Positions 42,235 to 51,079 of a stretch of 64,000 nucleotides of DNA are shown here, one piece after another. Each line of letters opens with the position of its first letter. Positions within the stretch are counted from its first letter, which is position 1. A model generated the notes under the pieces. The model saw only the letters and a list, made by a program, of their open reading frames with translations, made no database searches and was not told the DNA's origin. Both the position numbers and the translations under genes were made by a program. Source of the stretch: Nocardioides sp. WS12 (lineage in GTDB: Bacteria; Actinomycetota; Actinomycetes; Propionibacteriales; Nocardioidaceae); contig NZ_CP053928.1 of assembly GCF_014108865.1 (NCBI RefSeq), positions 4,030,001-4,094,000 on the forward strand. Reading direction: 5' to 3'.

Positions 42235-44556
42235 TCACCAGCGGTCGGTACGGACCCCCCGTCGTTCCCGGTCGACAACCATTTCGCCGCGCAGCATCCG
42301 CAGCAAGGACGGGAACAGCTGCCGGGCCATCGCCTCGGCCTGCTCGGGCGACTGGGCCCCGCCGGCGGCGGCCGGTGCGGCGGGAGCAGCCGCAGTCGAA
42401 CCGGTCGCACCTGCATCAGCGGCAGGTGGCGTGACTTCGGGCTCAGGCGCCGGCTCCTCCATCTCGGCGCGCTGGACCATCGCCGGTTGCGTGTCCGCGA
42501 CCTCGGCGGCACTGGCGCGCTGCGGCAGGACCAGGGCCGGCGGGGCCACCCGATCGGGCGCACGCAGCGCCGGTGCGCTCGGCATCGACACGGCCGACCG
42601 CTGGAGGAACGAACCTGGAACGGCGCCGTCCGACACGGGCGGGCTCGTCGCTCGATCAACCGCGAGCGGGATGGTGGCGTATTCGACCGCCACGGGCATG
42701 GCGTCCGCTCGCGCCAGGCTGCCGGGAGCCACCGAAGCACGAGCCGGCACCGACAGCGGCCCGCCGGTCGTCGTACTCCGCTGGAGAACGGGGGTGGCCG
42801 GGACGTCGTACGCGGGGATGACTGCTGCCGCCGACAACGGCGACGGCGCGGCGCCCTGTGCCGCGTCCACCAGGGAGGGCGGTGGGTCCACGGTGTCGGC
42901 AGCAGCAGTTGGCGCGGCGAACTGCGCCGGGAAGGACGACGTCGACGGAGCCGGCGCGGGTGGCGCTGAGGAAGGAGTCGAGGGCGCGAGCGAGGCCGAG
43001 GATGACGGTGTCGATGGTGCCGTCGGTGCCGACGATGCCGAGGGAATCGCCGACGGCACCCGCTGCACCCGCACGACGCGGGCAGCGGGAGGAGTCGGGA
43101 CACCTGCCGGACGCACTGCCAGCCGTTGCAACGGCAGTCCCGGACCCGGCAACACGCTCGAGCGCTGGATCGAGGTGTTGAGGCCGCCGACGTGCAGGGG
43201 CGCGACGTCGCCGCGCATCGTCGGCGAGATCGGGACCTCCGCCTCCGTCGCGGGTACGACGTCCGGTGGGCCTGCGCTCGCGACGACGGTCGGGGAGGCG
43301 GCGGGATGCCCGTGGCCCGGGTCGGCGCAGTCCTCCGGGTGGATCGCCTCCGCCGGCTCGGCGGGCTCGGCGGGCTCGGCGTGCTCGGCGGGCTCGGCCG
43401 AGGACTCCGCAGCGACGGCGGCCACCTCCATCGGCGGCGCGTCGGGCGCGCTGGCACGTTGCAGCGGCATGCCCGGCGCTGGCCTCGGTGTTGGCCTCGG
43501 TGTCGGCTCACCGGCACCCACACCCGGCAACGAGACCTCGGTGAAGCCGTTGTCGCCCGCCCGTTGCGCCTGGAGTGCGGGACCGGGCAGGTCGTCGGGC
43601 GGCGAGCCCTGGGCAGTCAACGGCACCTGGGACATCGGCGCACCGAACCCCAGGCGTGGGCGCTCCCCGGCGACGGGTCGGCCGGTTGCTGTCGCGGCCG
43701 ACGACATCCGCTGGATCGGCAGCGCGGCGGCCGATGTCGACGGCATCGCCGACGGAGGACCCGCACCTCCCAGCGGCTCAGCGGCAGGGGCTCCGGGCGC
43801 CAGGGTCGAGGTGACGGGGAACGTGGGTTCGGCGGCCGCGGGCGCGGCCGGGCCGGACGTGGCCGACTCGTGCGCGTGCTGGTGCTCGTCCGCGTGCTCG
43901 TGCGCCACCGCAGGCGCTGATGCGGGCTCGGCGATCGCAGCGCGCTGCACGAAGGGCAGGCCGACCGGACTGGCCCGCACGAGGGACCGCGGTGGCTCGG
44001 GGACCGCTGCGGGGGCACCGCTCGCCGCCAACCGGGCGACGGTCACCGGAGTCTCGGCGCCACCGCCGGAACCCCCGTCCGCCCCTCCAGCCGAGTCGTC
44101 GGTGGACCAGGTCTCGGGCGGCGGAGCGTCACTCGCGGCGTCAATCTCGGCGACCTCCGCATCCGTCGCGCGCTGGATCGATCGCTGGGCGCGCGGTCGG
44201 GGCGGCGGCAGCAGGGTGAGCTCCGGACCCGCAGCAGAGCGCTGGATCGGAGTGCCGAGGCCACGGCCGTCGCCGTCGATCAGCCCGTGCGGTGCGCCGT
44301 CCGCCACGGCGTGGGTCATCGCCCCGGTGAACATCGGCGACGCCCACGCTCCCGGCTCGAACCCACGACTCAGCGGCCTGATCGGCTCGGCCAGTTGGCG
44401 CTGGATGGGTGGCAGGAAGGCCCACCCCATCGGGGACGGAGCAGGTGGCTGGGCTGATGGCTGGGCCGATGGCGCAACAGACGTCGCGCCGGGTGCCTCG
44501 GAAGGCGGCGGCGCCGCAGGAGCCTTGTCCCGACTCCAGGGCCATGACCAGGCCAT
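42235..44556 (-). CDS. Pro/Ala-rich 773-residue CIS protein with repeated Gln-Arg motifs
   Basis: A long low-complexity protein, rich in Pro, Ala and Ser, with about 15 Gln-Arg dipeptides, mostly as hydrophobic-x-QR-[S/A] (PPIQRQ, TPIQRS, FVQRAA, PLQRAS, SIQRSS, MVQRAE). There is also a His-rich patch (AHEHADEHQHAHE) near residue 215 and a charged C-terminal segment (MARQLFPSLLRMLRGEMVVDRERRG). It lies where other systems encode the tape-measure protein, between tube and baseplate genes, but has no coiled-coil character. A disordered cargo or length-control protein is possible. Codon use is normal for the window. Confidence 0.75.
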   Translation of the reverse strand: MAWSWPWSRDKAPAAPPPSEAPGATSVAPSAQPSAQPPAPSPMGWAFLPPIQRQLAEPIRPLSRGFEPGAWASPMFTGAMTHAVADGAPHGLIDGDGRGLGTPIQRSAAGPELTLLPPPRPRAQRSIQRATDAEVAEIDAASDAPPPETWSTDDSAGGADGGSGGGAETPVTVARLAASGAPAAVPEPPRSLVRASPVGLPFVQRAAIAEPASAPAVAHEHADEHQHAHESATSGPAAPAAAEPTFPVTSTLAPGAPAAEPLGGAGPPSAMPSTSAAALPIQRMSSAATATGRPVAGERPRLGFGAPMSQVPLTAQGSPPDDLPGPALQAQRAGDNGFTEVSLPGVGAGEPTPRPTPRPAPGMPLQRASAPDAPPMEVAAVAAESSAEPAEHAEPAEPAEPAEAIHPEDCADPGHGHPAASPTVVASAGPPDVVPATEAEVPISPTMRGDVAPLHVGGLNTSIQRSSVLPGPGLPLQRLAVRPAGVPTPPAARVVRVQRVPSAIPSASSAPTAPSTPSSSASLAPSTPSSAPPAPAPSTSSFPAQFAAPTAAADTVDPPPSLVDAAQGAAPSPLSAAAVIPAYDVPATPVLQRSTTTGGPLSVPARASVAPGSLARADAMPVAVEYATIPLAVDRATSPPVSDGAVPGSFLQRSAVSMPSAPALRAPDRVAPPALVLPQRASAAEVADTQPAMVQRAEMEEPAPEPEVTPPAADAGATGSTAAAPAAPAAAGGAQSPEQAEAMARQLFPSLLRMLRGEMVVDRERRGVRTDRW

Positions 44557-44559
44557 CGC

Positions 44560-44718
44560 TCAGCGTTCCTCGTTGAGCCGGTTGTTGATCGCGGCGATCT
44601 CCTGGACGTACCGCAACCGCTGGGCGTGCTCCATGTCGAGGATCGCGTCCGGCGGCCAGTGGAAGTGATAGGCGACGTACGAGACTTCCGCGTAGATACG
44701 GTCGGCCCCGTACGTCAC
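44560..44718 (-). CDS. Small CIS protein (DUF6760-like)
   Basis: A 52-residue protein with the pattern YGADRIYAEVSYVAYHFHWPPDAILDMEHAQRLRYVQEIAAIN, which I recall from small proteins annotated DUF6760 in actinobacterial phage-tail clusters (memory, not a search). GTG at 44718 overlaps the upstream stop (GTGA), and the ORF ends 3 bp before the next gene. Its position resembles that of tape-measure chaperones in phages. Confidence 0.78.
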   Translation of the reverse strand: MTYGADRIYAEVSYVAYHFHWPPDAILDMEHAQRLRYVQEIAAINNRLNEER

Positions 44719-45161
44719 GATTCCCCCAGGCGCCCGCCCGACAGATCGATCGCGAACCGGTGCGCGCACTCGGGGCAGGTGACCGCCGCGCGGGTGTGAC
44801 CCTCGGCGTTGATCCGCCGGTAGAAGTCCTGCAGGAACGCCACGTCGCTGGCGAACATGTTCTCCACGACATTGGCGTCGATGACGGGAAGTCCGCCGAG
44901 CCGGGTGATCACGCGCCCGAGGAGGACCACGGTCGTGAAGGCCGCGTTCTCCTGGACCCGCTCGTCATAGAGCGGCAGCAGTTCGTCGCGTGCCGTCGCG
45001 AGCCGCATCGTCCCCTGCCGATGGGTGACTCCGTTGGCGTCGACGAAACCGCGGGGCAGCTCGAAGTCGAACGACGTGCGCAACGGTGCCTCCTGGGCCG
45101 CGGGGCGCACGGCCGCTGACACCTCCGGGGAGGCGTCAGCGAGCGCGGGACCCCGCTGCAT
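44715..45161 (-). CDS. CIS tail assembly-like protein
   Basis: A 148-residue protein with a disordered N-terminus and a helical body (MRLATARDELLPLYDERVQENAAFTTVVLLGRVITRLGGLPVID). The C-terminal CPEC could be half of a zinc site; no second Cys pair is present. It matches the unassigned small protein that follows the tube gene in many actinobacterial systems. It overlaps both neighbours. Confidence 0.82.
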   Translation of the reverse strand: MQRGPALADASPEVSAAVRPAAQEAPLRTSFDFELPRGFVDANGVTHRQGTMRLATARDELLPLYDERVQENAAFTTVVLLGRVITRLGGLPVIDANVVENMFASDVAFLQDFYRRINAEGHTRAAVTCPECAHRFAIDLSGGRLGES

Positions 45162-45607
45162 CAGGTCACCGTCACTTCGTCGAAGCAGACCGTGAACTTC
45201 TCGGTCGCCTGCTCGGCGGCGCCGGCCTTGAGTTCGTTGACCTCGACGGTGCGCACCCAGCAGTTCGTGAAGCTGTAGGTCTTGATCGGTGCACCCATGT
45301 AGTCGAGCAGCACCACCGACGCCGTCTTGCGGGATCCGGCGACGTCGCCCTGGCTGACCGACTTGAGCCAGTCGGTGACCGTCTTCGAGTCAGTGAGGCC
45401 ACGCGTCACAGTGAACTCGCCGGGCTTGGGCCGCCCGATCAGCTGACGGACGACGTACTTGCCGTCGCTGGTCTGCTGCTTGAGCTCGATCTTGTCGACC
45501 TCCTGCTTGAGACCACTGACCTGATTGACCTTCGGGACCTGGATCCCGTCGATCGTGACCTTGAACGAATGCGCTGGCGCGGAGTCAAGGGCGTCTGCAA
45601 GTGCCAT
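45161..45607 (-). CDS. CIS inner tube protein 1 (gp19 family)
   Basis: A 148-residue protein of the phage tail tube family (HSFKVTIDGIQVPKVNQVSGLKQEVDKIELKQQTSDGKYVVRQLIGRPKPGEFTVTRGL). Adjacent to the sheath gene, it is most likely the main tube subunit (Afp1-like). It is 13 bp after the sheath gene. Confidence 0.93.
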   Translation of the reverse strand: MALADALDSAPAHSFKVTIDGIQVPKVNQVSGLKQEVDKIELKQQTSDGKYVVRQLIGRPKPGEFTVTRGLTDSKTVTDWLKSVSQGDVAGSRKTASVVLLDYMGAPIKTYSFTNCWVRTVEVNELKAGAAEQATEKFTVCFDEVTVT

Positions 45608-45620
45608 TACTGGTTCCTAC

Positions 45621-47177
45621 CTACTCTGCTACGAGGCTGGTGCCGCCGGAGAACTGCGACAGCTGGAAGATGACGAACTCAGCCGGCTTCACCGGAGCAA
45701 TGCCGATCTGGCAGACGACCTGGCCGGCGTCGATTCCCTCGGACGGGTTGGTCTCGTCGTCGCACTTGACGAAGAACGCCTCGTCGGGAGTGGTGCCGAA
45801 CAAGGCACCCTTGCGCCATTCGTTGACCAGGAACGACGAGATCGTCCGACGGATCCGGGCCCAGAGGTCGGGGTCGTTCGGCTCGAACACCACCCACTGG
45901 GTGCCGATCAGGATCGACTCCTCCAGGTAGTTGAAGAGCCGGCGGACGTTCAGGTACCGCCATTCCGCCTCGCTGGAGAGGGTGCGCGCTCCCCACACCC
46001 GGACGCCACGTCCGGGGAAGGTGCGTACGCAGTTGATGCCGACCGGGTTGAGCAGGTCGTGCTCGGCCTTCGTGATCGCCGTCTGGAGCCGGAGGGCACC
46101 ACGAACGACCTCGTTGGCCGGCGCCTTGTGCACGCCCCGGGTGTTGTCGCTGCGGGCCCAGATGCCGGCCATGTGGCCCGACGGAGGCACGAAGGTGTTG
46201 GCACCCGCGGCCGGGTCGAAGACCTCGACCCACGGCCAGTACATGGTCGCGAACTTCGAGTCGTAGCCCGCGTCGTGGACCCGCCACTGGTGGACCTGCT
46301 GGGCGTTGAGACCCGGCGGGGTGTCGAGGATCGCTATCCGGTCACCCATCAACTCGCAGTGGGCAATCATGCCCAACTGCACGGCCTTGAAGGTGTCGAG
46401 GTCGATGGCGCCCTGTTCCAGTGCTGCGGCCAGGTCGGGTGCCGAGATCATGGTGACCTCGTCGATGGCCTCGAGGCCGCCGAATCCTGTTCGCTGGGCG
46501 ACGTCGCCGACGTAGTCGCCGGCACCGAGGTTCTCGGTGGTCGGAGGCACCGGGGCCGTCTTGGGCTCGGTCAACTCGACACTGCCCTGGGCGATCGGCG
46601 TGAGCGCGCTGCCCTGGGAGATCTCCTCGAACGTGATGACCTTCGACGCCTGGTTGACCTTGGTGGCGACGTTGTTGTCCGAGCCCATCGTGGTCACGTT
46701 GTCGTAGGTCTCGGTGGGCTTTCCGTCCACCTTCACGACGAGCTTGAACTCACCCTCAGCCGCCTTCTCGCCGCTGGCCGGTTCGACCGAGATCTCGATC
46801 GACTTGTCGGCCTGGGCGCCCTTGGCGATGGAGGTGACGTTGTAGCCGCCGAGCGCGGCCTGTTTGGGGGCCGCAATGGCCTTGGGGATGTTGGGGCCGC
46901 CCTTGCGTCCGCTGTTCGGCGCGATCCGTACGACGAAGCAGTTGCCTCCGCCGTTGAGGAACCAGCCGTACACGGAATGGGCGAGGTAGGAGTTCTCGAC
47001 GAAATCTCCGAAGTTCTCCGAGAACTGCGACCAGTTGGACACAAGGGTCGGTTCGTTGACCGGTCCCTTGGCTGCCAGACCAACGAATGCGGCGACCGAG
47101 GTCCCCACACCCTCGATCGGCCGTGTCCCCGCCGGCATCTCCTCGACGTAGACCCCGGGCGAGAGGTAGTTCGGCAT
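45621..47177 (-). CDS. CIS contractile sheath protein
   Basis: A 518-residue sheath subunit. The start PNYLSPGVYVEEMPAGTRPIEGVGTSVAAFVG is the classic N-terminal signature. The C-terminal domain has IWARSDNTRGVHKAPANEVVRG, NCVRTFPGRGVRVWGARTLSSEAEWRYLNVRRLFNYLEESI, the handshake region common to all sheaths. A central insertion of about 150 residues forms the outer domain. GGAGG precedes the ATG, and a 126-bp gap to the DUF4157 gene may hold an internal promoter. Confidence 0.96.
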   Translation of the reverse strand: MPNYLSPGVYVEEMPAGTRPIEGVGTSVAAFVGLAAKGPVNEPTLVSNWSQFSENFGDFVENSYLAHSVYGWFLNGGGNCFVVRIAPNSGRKGGPNIPKAIAAPKQAALGGYNVTSIAKGAQADKSIEISVEPASGEKAAEGEFKLVVKVDGKPTETYDNVTTMGSDNNVATKVNQASKVITFEEISQGSALTPIAQGSVELTEPKTAPVPPTTENLGAGDYVGDVAQRTGFGGLEAIDEVTMISAPDLAAALEQGAIDLDTFKAVQLGMIAHCELMGDRIAILDTPPGLNAQQVHQWRVHDAGYDSKFATMYWPWVEVFDPAAGANTFVPPSGHMAGIWARSDNTRGVHKAPANEVVRGALRLQTAITKAEHDLLNPVGINCVRTFPGRGVRVWGARTLSSEAEWRYLNVRRLFNYLEESILIGTQWVVFEPNDPDLWARIRRTISSFLVNEWRKGALFGTTPDEAFFVKCDDETNPSEGIDAGQVVCQIGIAPVKPAEFVIFQLSQFSGGTSLVAE

Positions 47178-47303
47178 GGTGCCTCCTGAGCTATCGACTG
47201 CCTTCAGCGTGGCCCTGATTGACCAGCACCGGCAGGTCCCCTAGGCCGCCCGGTCAGGAAGCGTCTCGTGCCCGATGAGGCAGGTACCGGGGACTGGTCC
47301 GGC

Positions 47304-48053
47304 TCAGGACGTCATTTCCTCTTCTTCGCCCTCTTCGTCCCGCTGTACGACGGGGCCGAGACTCGAGTCGTGGGAGCCCTGGACGGCCTCTTCCTCCTCG
47401 GCCTCCTCACGCTGCACCACGGGCCCGAGACTGGCGTCGTGCGCGGTCTGCACGTCCTCGTCCTCGGCATGGCGCTGGACCGGCTGCGCCATCACTGCCT
47501 CGGCGTTGGAGGACGCTTCCCGCTCGAACCTGTCCGACGGGTCACTGACCGAGACACCGCCACCGACGGGGGTCCCTTCGACCGGACCGTTGCGCTGTTG
47601 CACCACGTGCGTGAGCTCGTGAGCGAGCATCGTCTTTCCGGCCGATGACTCCGGGTCGTAGGCACCACGCTGGAAGACGATGTTCGAGCCGACCGTGTAA
47701 GCGTGGGCACTCACCGACTTCGCGGACGCGTCGGCGTTGTCGCCGGTGTGGACACGGACGTCGCTGAAGTCGTGTCCCATCCGCGACTCCATGTCCTTGC
47801 GGACGCCGGTGTCGAGCTGGCTGCCGCTGCCGGACACGACGTCGTGCACGGATGGCCCCTCGTCCTCCATCAACTGCGCTGTCGCGGCGTTGCCGGCGGC
47901 GCGCTGCAGACCGATCACCCCGCTCCGGCCCAGGACGTCCTGACGGCCGGCCATCGCCGCCTTCATCGTCATCGCATCGGGGCCTTCGACCTTGGCGCGT
48001 GCAGCTTCGGCGCCCGCGAGATCGTCGGCATGTTCGTGATCGTGCAGGTGCAT
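47304..48053 (-). CDS. DUF4157-domain protein with HEXXH motif
   Basis: A 249-residue CIS-associated protein. The DUF4157 core is DFSDVRVHTGDNADASAKSVSAHAYTVGSNIVF and MLAHELTHVVQQRNGP, with the zinc motif HELTH. The N-terminus is His-rich (HLHDHEHADD). The tail is acidic and carries PVQRHAEDED and two GPVVQR repeats, as in the 773-residue protein. DUF4157 is commonly found beside or fused to eCIS toxins, where it may aid loading or processing. The ATG at 48053 has GGAGG; a TTG at 48158 would give 284 residues. Confidence 0.85.
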   Translation of the reverse strand: MHLHDHEHADDLAGAEAARAKVEGPDAMTMKAAMAGRQDVLGRSGVIGLQRAAGNAATAQLMEDEGPSVHDVVSGSGSQLDTGVRKDMESRMGHDFSDVRVHTGDNADASAKSVSAHAYTVGSNIVFQRGAYDPESSAGKTMLAHELTHVVQQRNGPVEGTPVGGGVSVSDPSDRFEREASSNAEAVMAQPVQRHAEDEDVQTAHDASLGPVVQREEAEEEEAVQGSHDSSLGPVVQRDEEGEEEEMTS

Positions 48054-48143
48054 GGCTGCCTCCAGGTCGGACTGGTGTCCACGTTGCTCCGATGACGCCC
48101 TCTCGCCAAGGTCGGAGCCACGATCCCCCGGGGCAGACGCTGC

Positions 48144-48157
48144 TGCCCGTTCGGGCA
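48144..48157. promoter_or_regulatory. Palindrome TGCCCG-TT-CGGGCA
   Basis: It lies between the ATPase stop and the DUF4157 start. It could form a hairpin or bind protein. The same half-site appears in the palindrome at 55295-55316, but with arms in the other order. Confidence 0.35.
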
Positions 48158-48162
48158 ACGCG

Positions 48163-50211
48163 TCAGCCGTTCTCGCGCAGGACCTGCCAGTAGACGCCGA
48201 ATTCCGACTCGAGACAGAGGCGGCCGAGCTTGCGGTACTCGCGGTGCACGGCCGTCACCAGGTGCTTCATCCCGATGACTCCGGTGTCCGCGGCAGCGAG
48301 GTACGCCGCCGTGACCGCGGAGGAACGAATGGACCCGCCGGCCAGCTCGAAGGACTTCGCAAGGAAGGCGATGTCCACGTCCGGCTCGCGCCGGATGGTG
48401 CGGCCCAGACAGCTGTCCCACAAGGACTTCCGGCCGCTCTCGTCAGGCACCGGGAACTCCACGACGACGTCCAGGCGCCGGGTGAACGCGTCGTCGATGT
48501 TCGCGCGCAGGTTGGTGGCCAGGATGATCAGGCCGTCGAACGACTCCATCCGCTGCAGCAGGTAGGCGCTCTCCACGTTGGCGTAGCGGTCGTGGGAGGA
48601 CTGGACCTCCGACCGCTTCCCGAAGACCGCGTCGGCTTCGTCGAACAGGAGTACGGCGTTCACGCCGGCCGCCGCCGTGAAGATGCGCTCCAGGTTCTTC
48701 TCGGTCTCGCCGATGTACTTGTCCACGACGGTGGCCAGGTCGACGACGTACAACTCGAGCCCGAGGTCATGCGCGATCACCTCGGCGGACATCGTCTTGC
48801 CGGTTCCGGAGTCGCCGGCGAACAAAGCGGCGACACCGATGCCGCGCCCTCCCCCGGGCCGCATCCGCCATTCCACCAGGACCTTCTCGCGATGCCGGGA
48901 TCGCAGCGCCACTTCCTGCAGGGCCGTCAGCACCGTCGGGGGTACGACGAGATCGGCCCACGAGACAGCGGGCTCCACGCGCCGGGCCAGCCGGTCGAGT
49001 GCCGATCCGTTCTCCGCCCGGGCACCCAGCACGATGTGATGGGGACCGATCGCACCGCCGGCGACCGACGCCTGCAGCTGGGCGGACTTCGCCGCCCGCA
49101 GGACGTCCTCGGGACGAAGCCGGAACTGGTCGGTGGCGGCGAGGACGTCGGCGCCGGCACCCGCACCCGCGAGCGCGAAGCGCCACAGTTCGCGGCGTTC
49201 GGACGTCGTACTGTCCGGAACCGCCAGCTGGAGCACTGACTGGACCGACCATTCGGGGTCCCAGACCCGTGCACCGACCATGATCAGAGGACGGGGCTCC
49301 GCGAGGAGGTGCGTCGCGAGGACCGGGCGCTCCTCGAGGACCGTGACGGGCCCGGCGACGATGCCCGCTCCGGACAGCCGCGCTTCACGTGCCGCGATCC
49401 GGGCCAGCCGGTCGGGATCGGGCTGACGCAGCAGGCGGGTGAGGTCCAGGTGGAGGGCACGATGCCCCGTGAGCCGCAGCGCCTCCGCAGCGAGGACCCG
49501 CCCCGACCCGGTCTCCGGTTCCCGCAGGTAGATGAGGGGAACCGTCTTCTCGATGGCGCGGGCGAGCGGGGACGGGTCACCCCACGGGACGTCGGGCACC
49601 TCGATCAGGACGGGAGCCAGGGCGACGTCGACCGCATCGCCGCCGAGGAGGTGGGACACCACGCGATCGGGCACCCCGACCGACCGCCCACCGAAGGGCC
49701 GACCGGGTTCGTCGAGTTCGACCAGCCCGCCGGAGACGAGCGGTCCGTGCAGCAGGTGGGCGTAGCCCTCCGGGGTACCCAGCGGCACGCCTGCGAGTTC
49801 GAGCGCGACGGCCACCGATGGCCGGCGCCGACTGACGTCGTCGTTGAGGTAGCCGAACAGTCCCTCGAAGCGCGGGTCCACGTCGGCCGCCATCCCGATC
49901 AGGAGCAGGTCGATGTCGACCGTGTCGAGAGCGAAGTTCGCCGCCAGGTCCCGCAACCGCAGGGGGACGCCAGCGTCCTCGGCCTCGTCGGCTGCGGTCT
50001 CGACCGCCGCGACGCTCGTCAACGCCGACCAGTCCGCCAGGAGGCGCGGTCCGGCCAACAAACGGTCGACCGCGGCGTCATCGAGGTAGAGGCCCCGGAA
50101 CGGGTCATCGGGATTGGGGTCGACCCCGCGCCGGGCTTCGACCAGCGCCCGGATCCGCTCTTCGATCACGGCGAGACGGCCCAGCACGTGGGCCAGACTG
50201 CGGCGTGACAT
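48163..50211 (-). CDS. AAA+ ATPase of the CIS (Afp15-like)
   Basis: A 682-residue protein. The N-terminal 400 residues form a CIS-specific helical and degenerate ATPase region. The C-terminal AAA+ module has Walker A GDSGTGKT near residue 470, Walker B LLFDEADAVFG near 522, and LATNLRANIDDAFTRRLDVVVEFP with sensor and arginine-finger residues. In related systems it is needed for particle assembly. The ATG overlaps the DUF4255 stop (TGATG). Confidence 0.93.
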   Translation of the reverse strand: MSRRSLAHVLGRLAVIEERIRALVEARRGVDPNPDDPFRGLYLDDAAVDRLLAGPRLLADWSALTSVAAVETAADEAEDAGVPLRLRDLAANFALDTVDIDLLLIGMAADVDPRFEGLFGYLNDDVSRRRPSVAVALELAGVPLGTPEGYAHLLHGPLVSGGLVELDEPGRPFGGRSVGVPDRVVSHLLGGDAVDVALAPVLIEVPDVPWGDPSPLARAIEKTVPLIYLREPETGSGRVLAAEALRLTGHRALHLDLTRLLRQPDPDRLARIAAREARLSGAGIVAGPVTVLEERPVLATHLLAEPRPLIMVGARVWDPEWSVQSVLQLAVPDSTTSERRELWRFALAGAGAGADVLAATDQFRLRPEDVLRAAKSAQLQASVAGGAIGPHHIVLGARAENGSALDRLARRVEPAVSWADLVVPPTVLTALQEVALRSRHREKVLVEWRMRPGGGRGIGVAALFAGDSGTGKTMSAEVIAHDLGLELYVVDLATVVDKYIGETEKNLERIFTAAAGVNAVLLFDEADAVFGKRSEVQSSHDRYANVESAYLLQRMESFDGLIILATNLRANIDDAFTRRLDVVVEFPVPDESGRKSLWDSCLGRTIRREPDVDIAFLAKSFELAGGSIRSSAVTAAYLAAADTGVIGMKHLVTAVHREYRKLGRLCLESEFGVYWQVLRENG

Positions 50212-51077
50212 CAGGTCTTGCCTCGACCTCGTGCGCGGGCGTTGCCCAGGTTCATCAGACCTCCGCCGGCTGCGCCGCCGGCACCGCCAGCCCCTCCAGC
50301 ACCGCCGCCGCCACCGCCGCCACCGGAGGGCGTCTTCGCGACGAGGGACCCGCCGCCGGCCTTCCGGAACGCGGCCGCCCTGCCCTCGAAGGCCAGCCCT
50401 CCGACGACCTTGCCGTCCTCGTCCAGTTCGAGCCCCAGCCGTGCGGCGGCCTCCTTCGAGGGAGCCGGCGCGTCGTGGGCCTGGCGCCTGTCCTTGCCCC
50501 CGAACACCACGTCGGTGGTGTCGATGGTGATGCCGCCCTCGACGGGCGGGCCCGCAGCGAAGGTCCGACCGGTCCACATCGGAGCCACCACGACGAGGTC
50601 CAGGGAGGGCTTCAATTCGCCACCCAGCGCCGACCACACGTCGGCGAACGCACGATCCTCCGGAGGCGGCAGACCGATGGTGACCTTCACCGGCTCGCGC
50701 GGTTCGGCCAGCGGTCCGACGACCAGGTTCTGGGGCAGGGCGTCGTACCGCAGGAAGGCACGGAGGAGGGAGTCGAGGACGCGGTGCTCGTCCTCGGGAC
50801 GCTGGGTCCACGCCGTGAGCAGGTAGCTGAGCTTGTAGAACCGCGGCGCCGGAACCCGGCCGATGACCTGGCCGGTCTCCGGGTCGAGCGTGTCGAGGAA
50901 GCCCGCAGCCCGGTGCTTCAGGTCCTCACGGATGTCGTAGAGGTACAGGTTCACCGTCGGTGCGTTCCGACGCGCGGCCCAGTCCTTGGTGGGCGCGTCG
51001 AACACCACATCGATGTCCCCGTCGACCGCATCCGCACGGACGATCTCCCGCAGCGCGTCGTCGACCTGAGAGATCAC
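50211..51077 (-). CDS. CIS cap / sheath terminator protein, DUF4255 (Pvc16-like)
   Basis: A 288-residue protein. The N-terminal DUF4255 domain shows VDDALREIVRADAV, APTVNLYLYDIREDLKHRA and PAPRFYKLSYLLTAWTQRPEDEHRVLDSLLRAFLRYDALP. The C-terminal 50 residues are Gly/Ala-rich and end basic. It caps the distal end of tube and sheath. The start is 3 bp after the beta-propeller gene stop, linking that gene to the CIS operon. Confidence 0.9.
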   Translation of the reverse strand: MISQVDDALREIVRADAVDGDIDVVFDAPTKDWAARRNAPTVNLYLYDIREDLKHRAAGFLDTLDPETGQVIGRVPAPRFYKLSYLLTAWTQRPEDEHRVLDSLLRAFLRYDALPQNLVVGPLAEPREPVKVTIGLPPPEDRAFADVWSALGGELKPSLDLVVVAPMWTGRTFAAGPPVEGGITIDTTDVVFGGKDRRQAHDAPAPSKEAAARLGLELDEDGKVVGGLAFEGRAAAFRKAGGGSLVAKTPSGGGGGGGGAGGAGGAGGAAGGGLMNLGNARARGRGKT

Positions 51078-51079
51078 GG

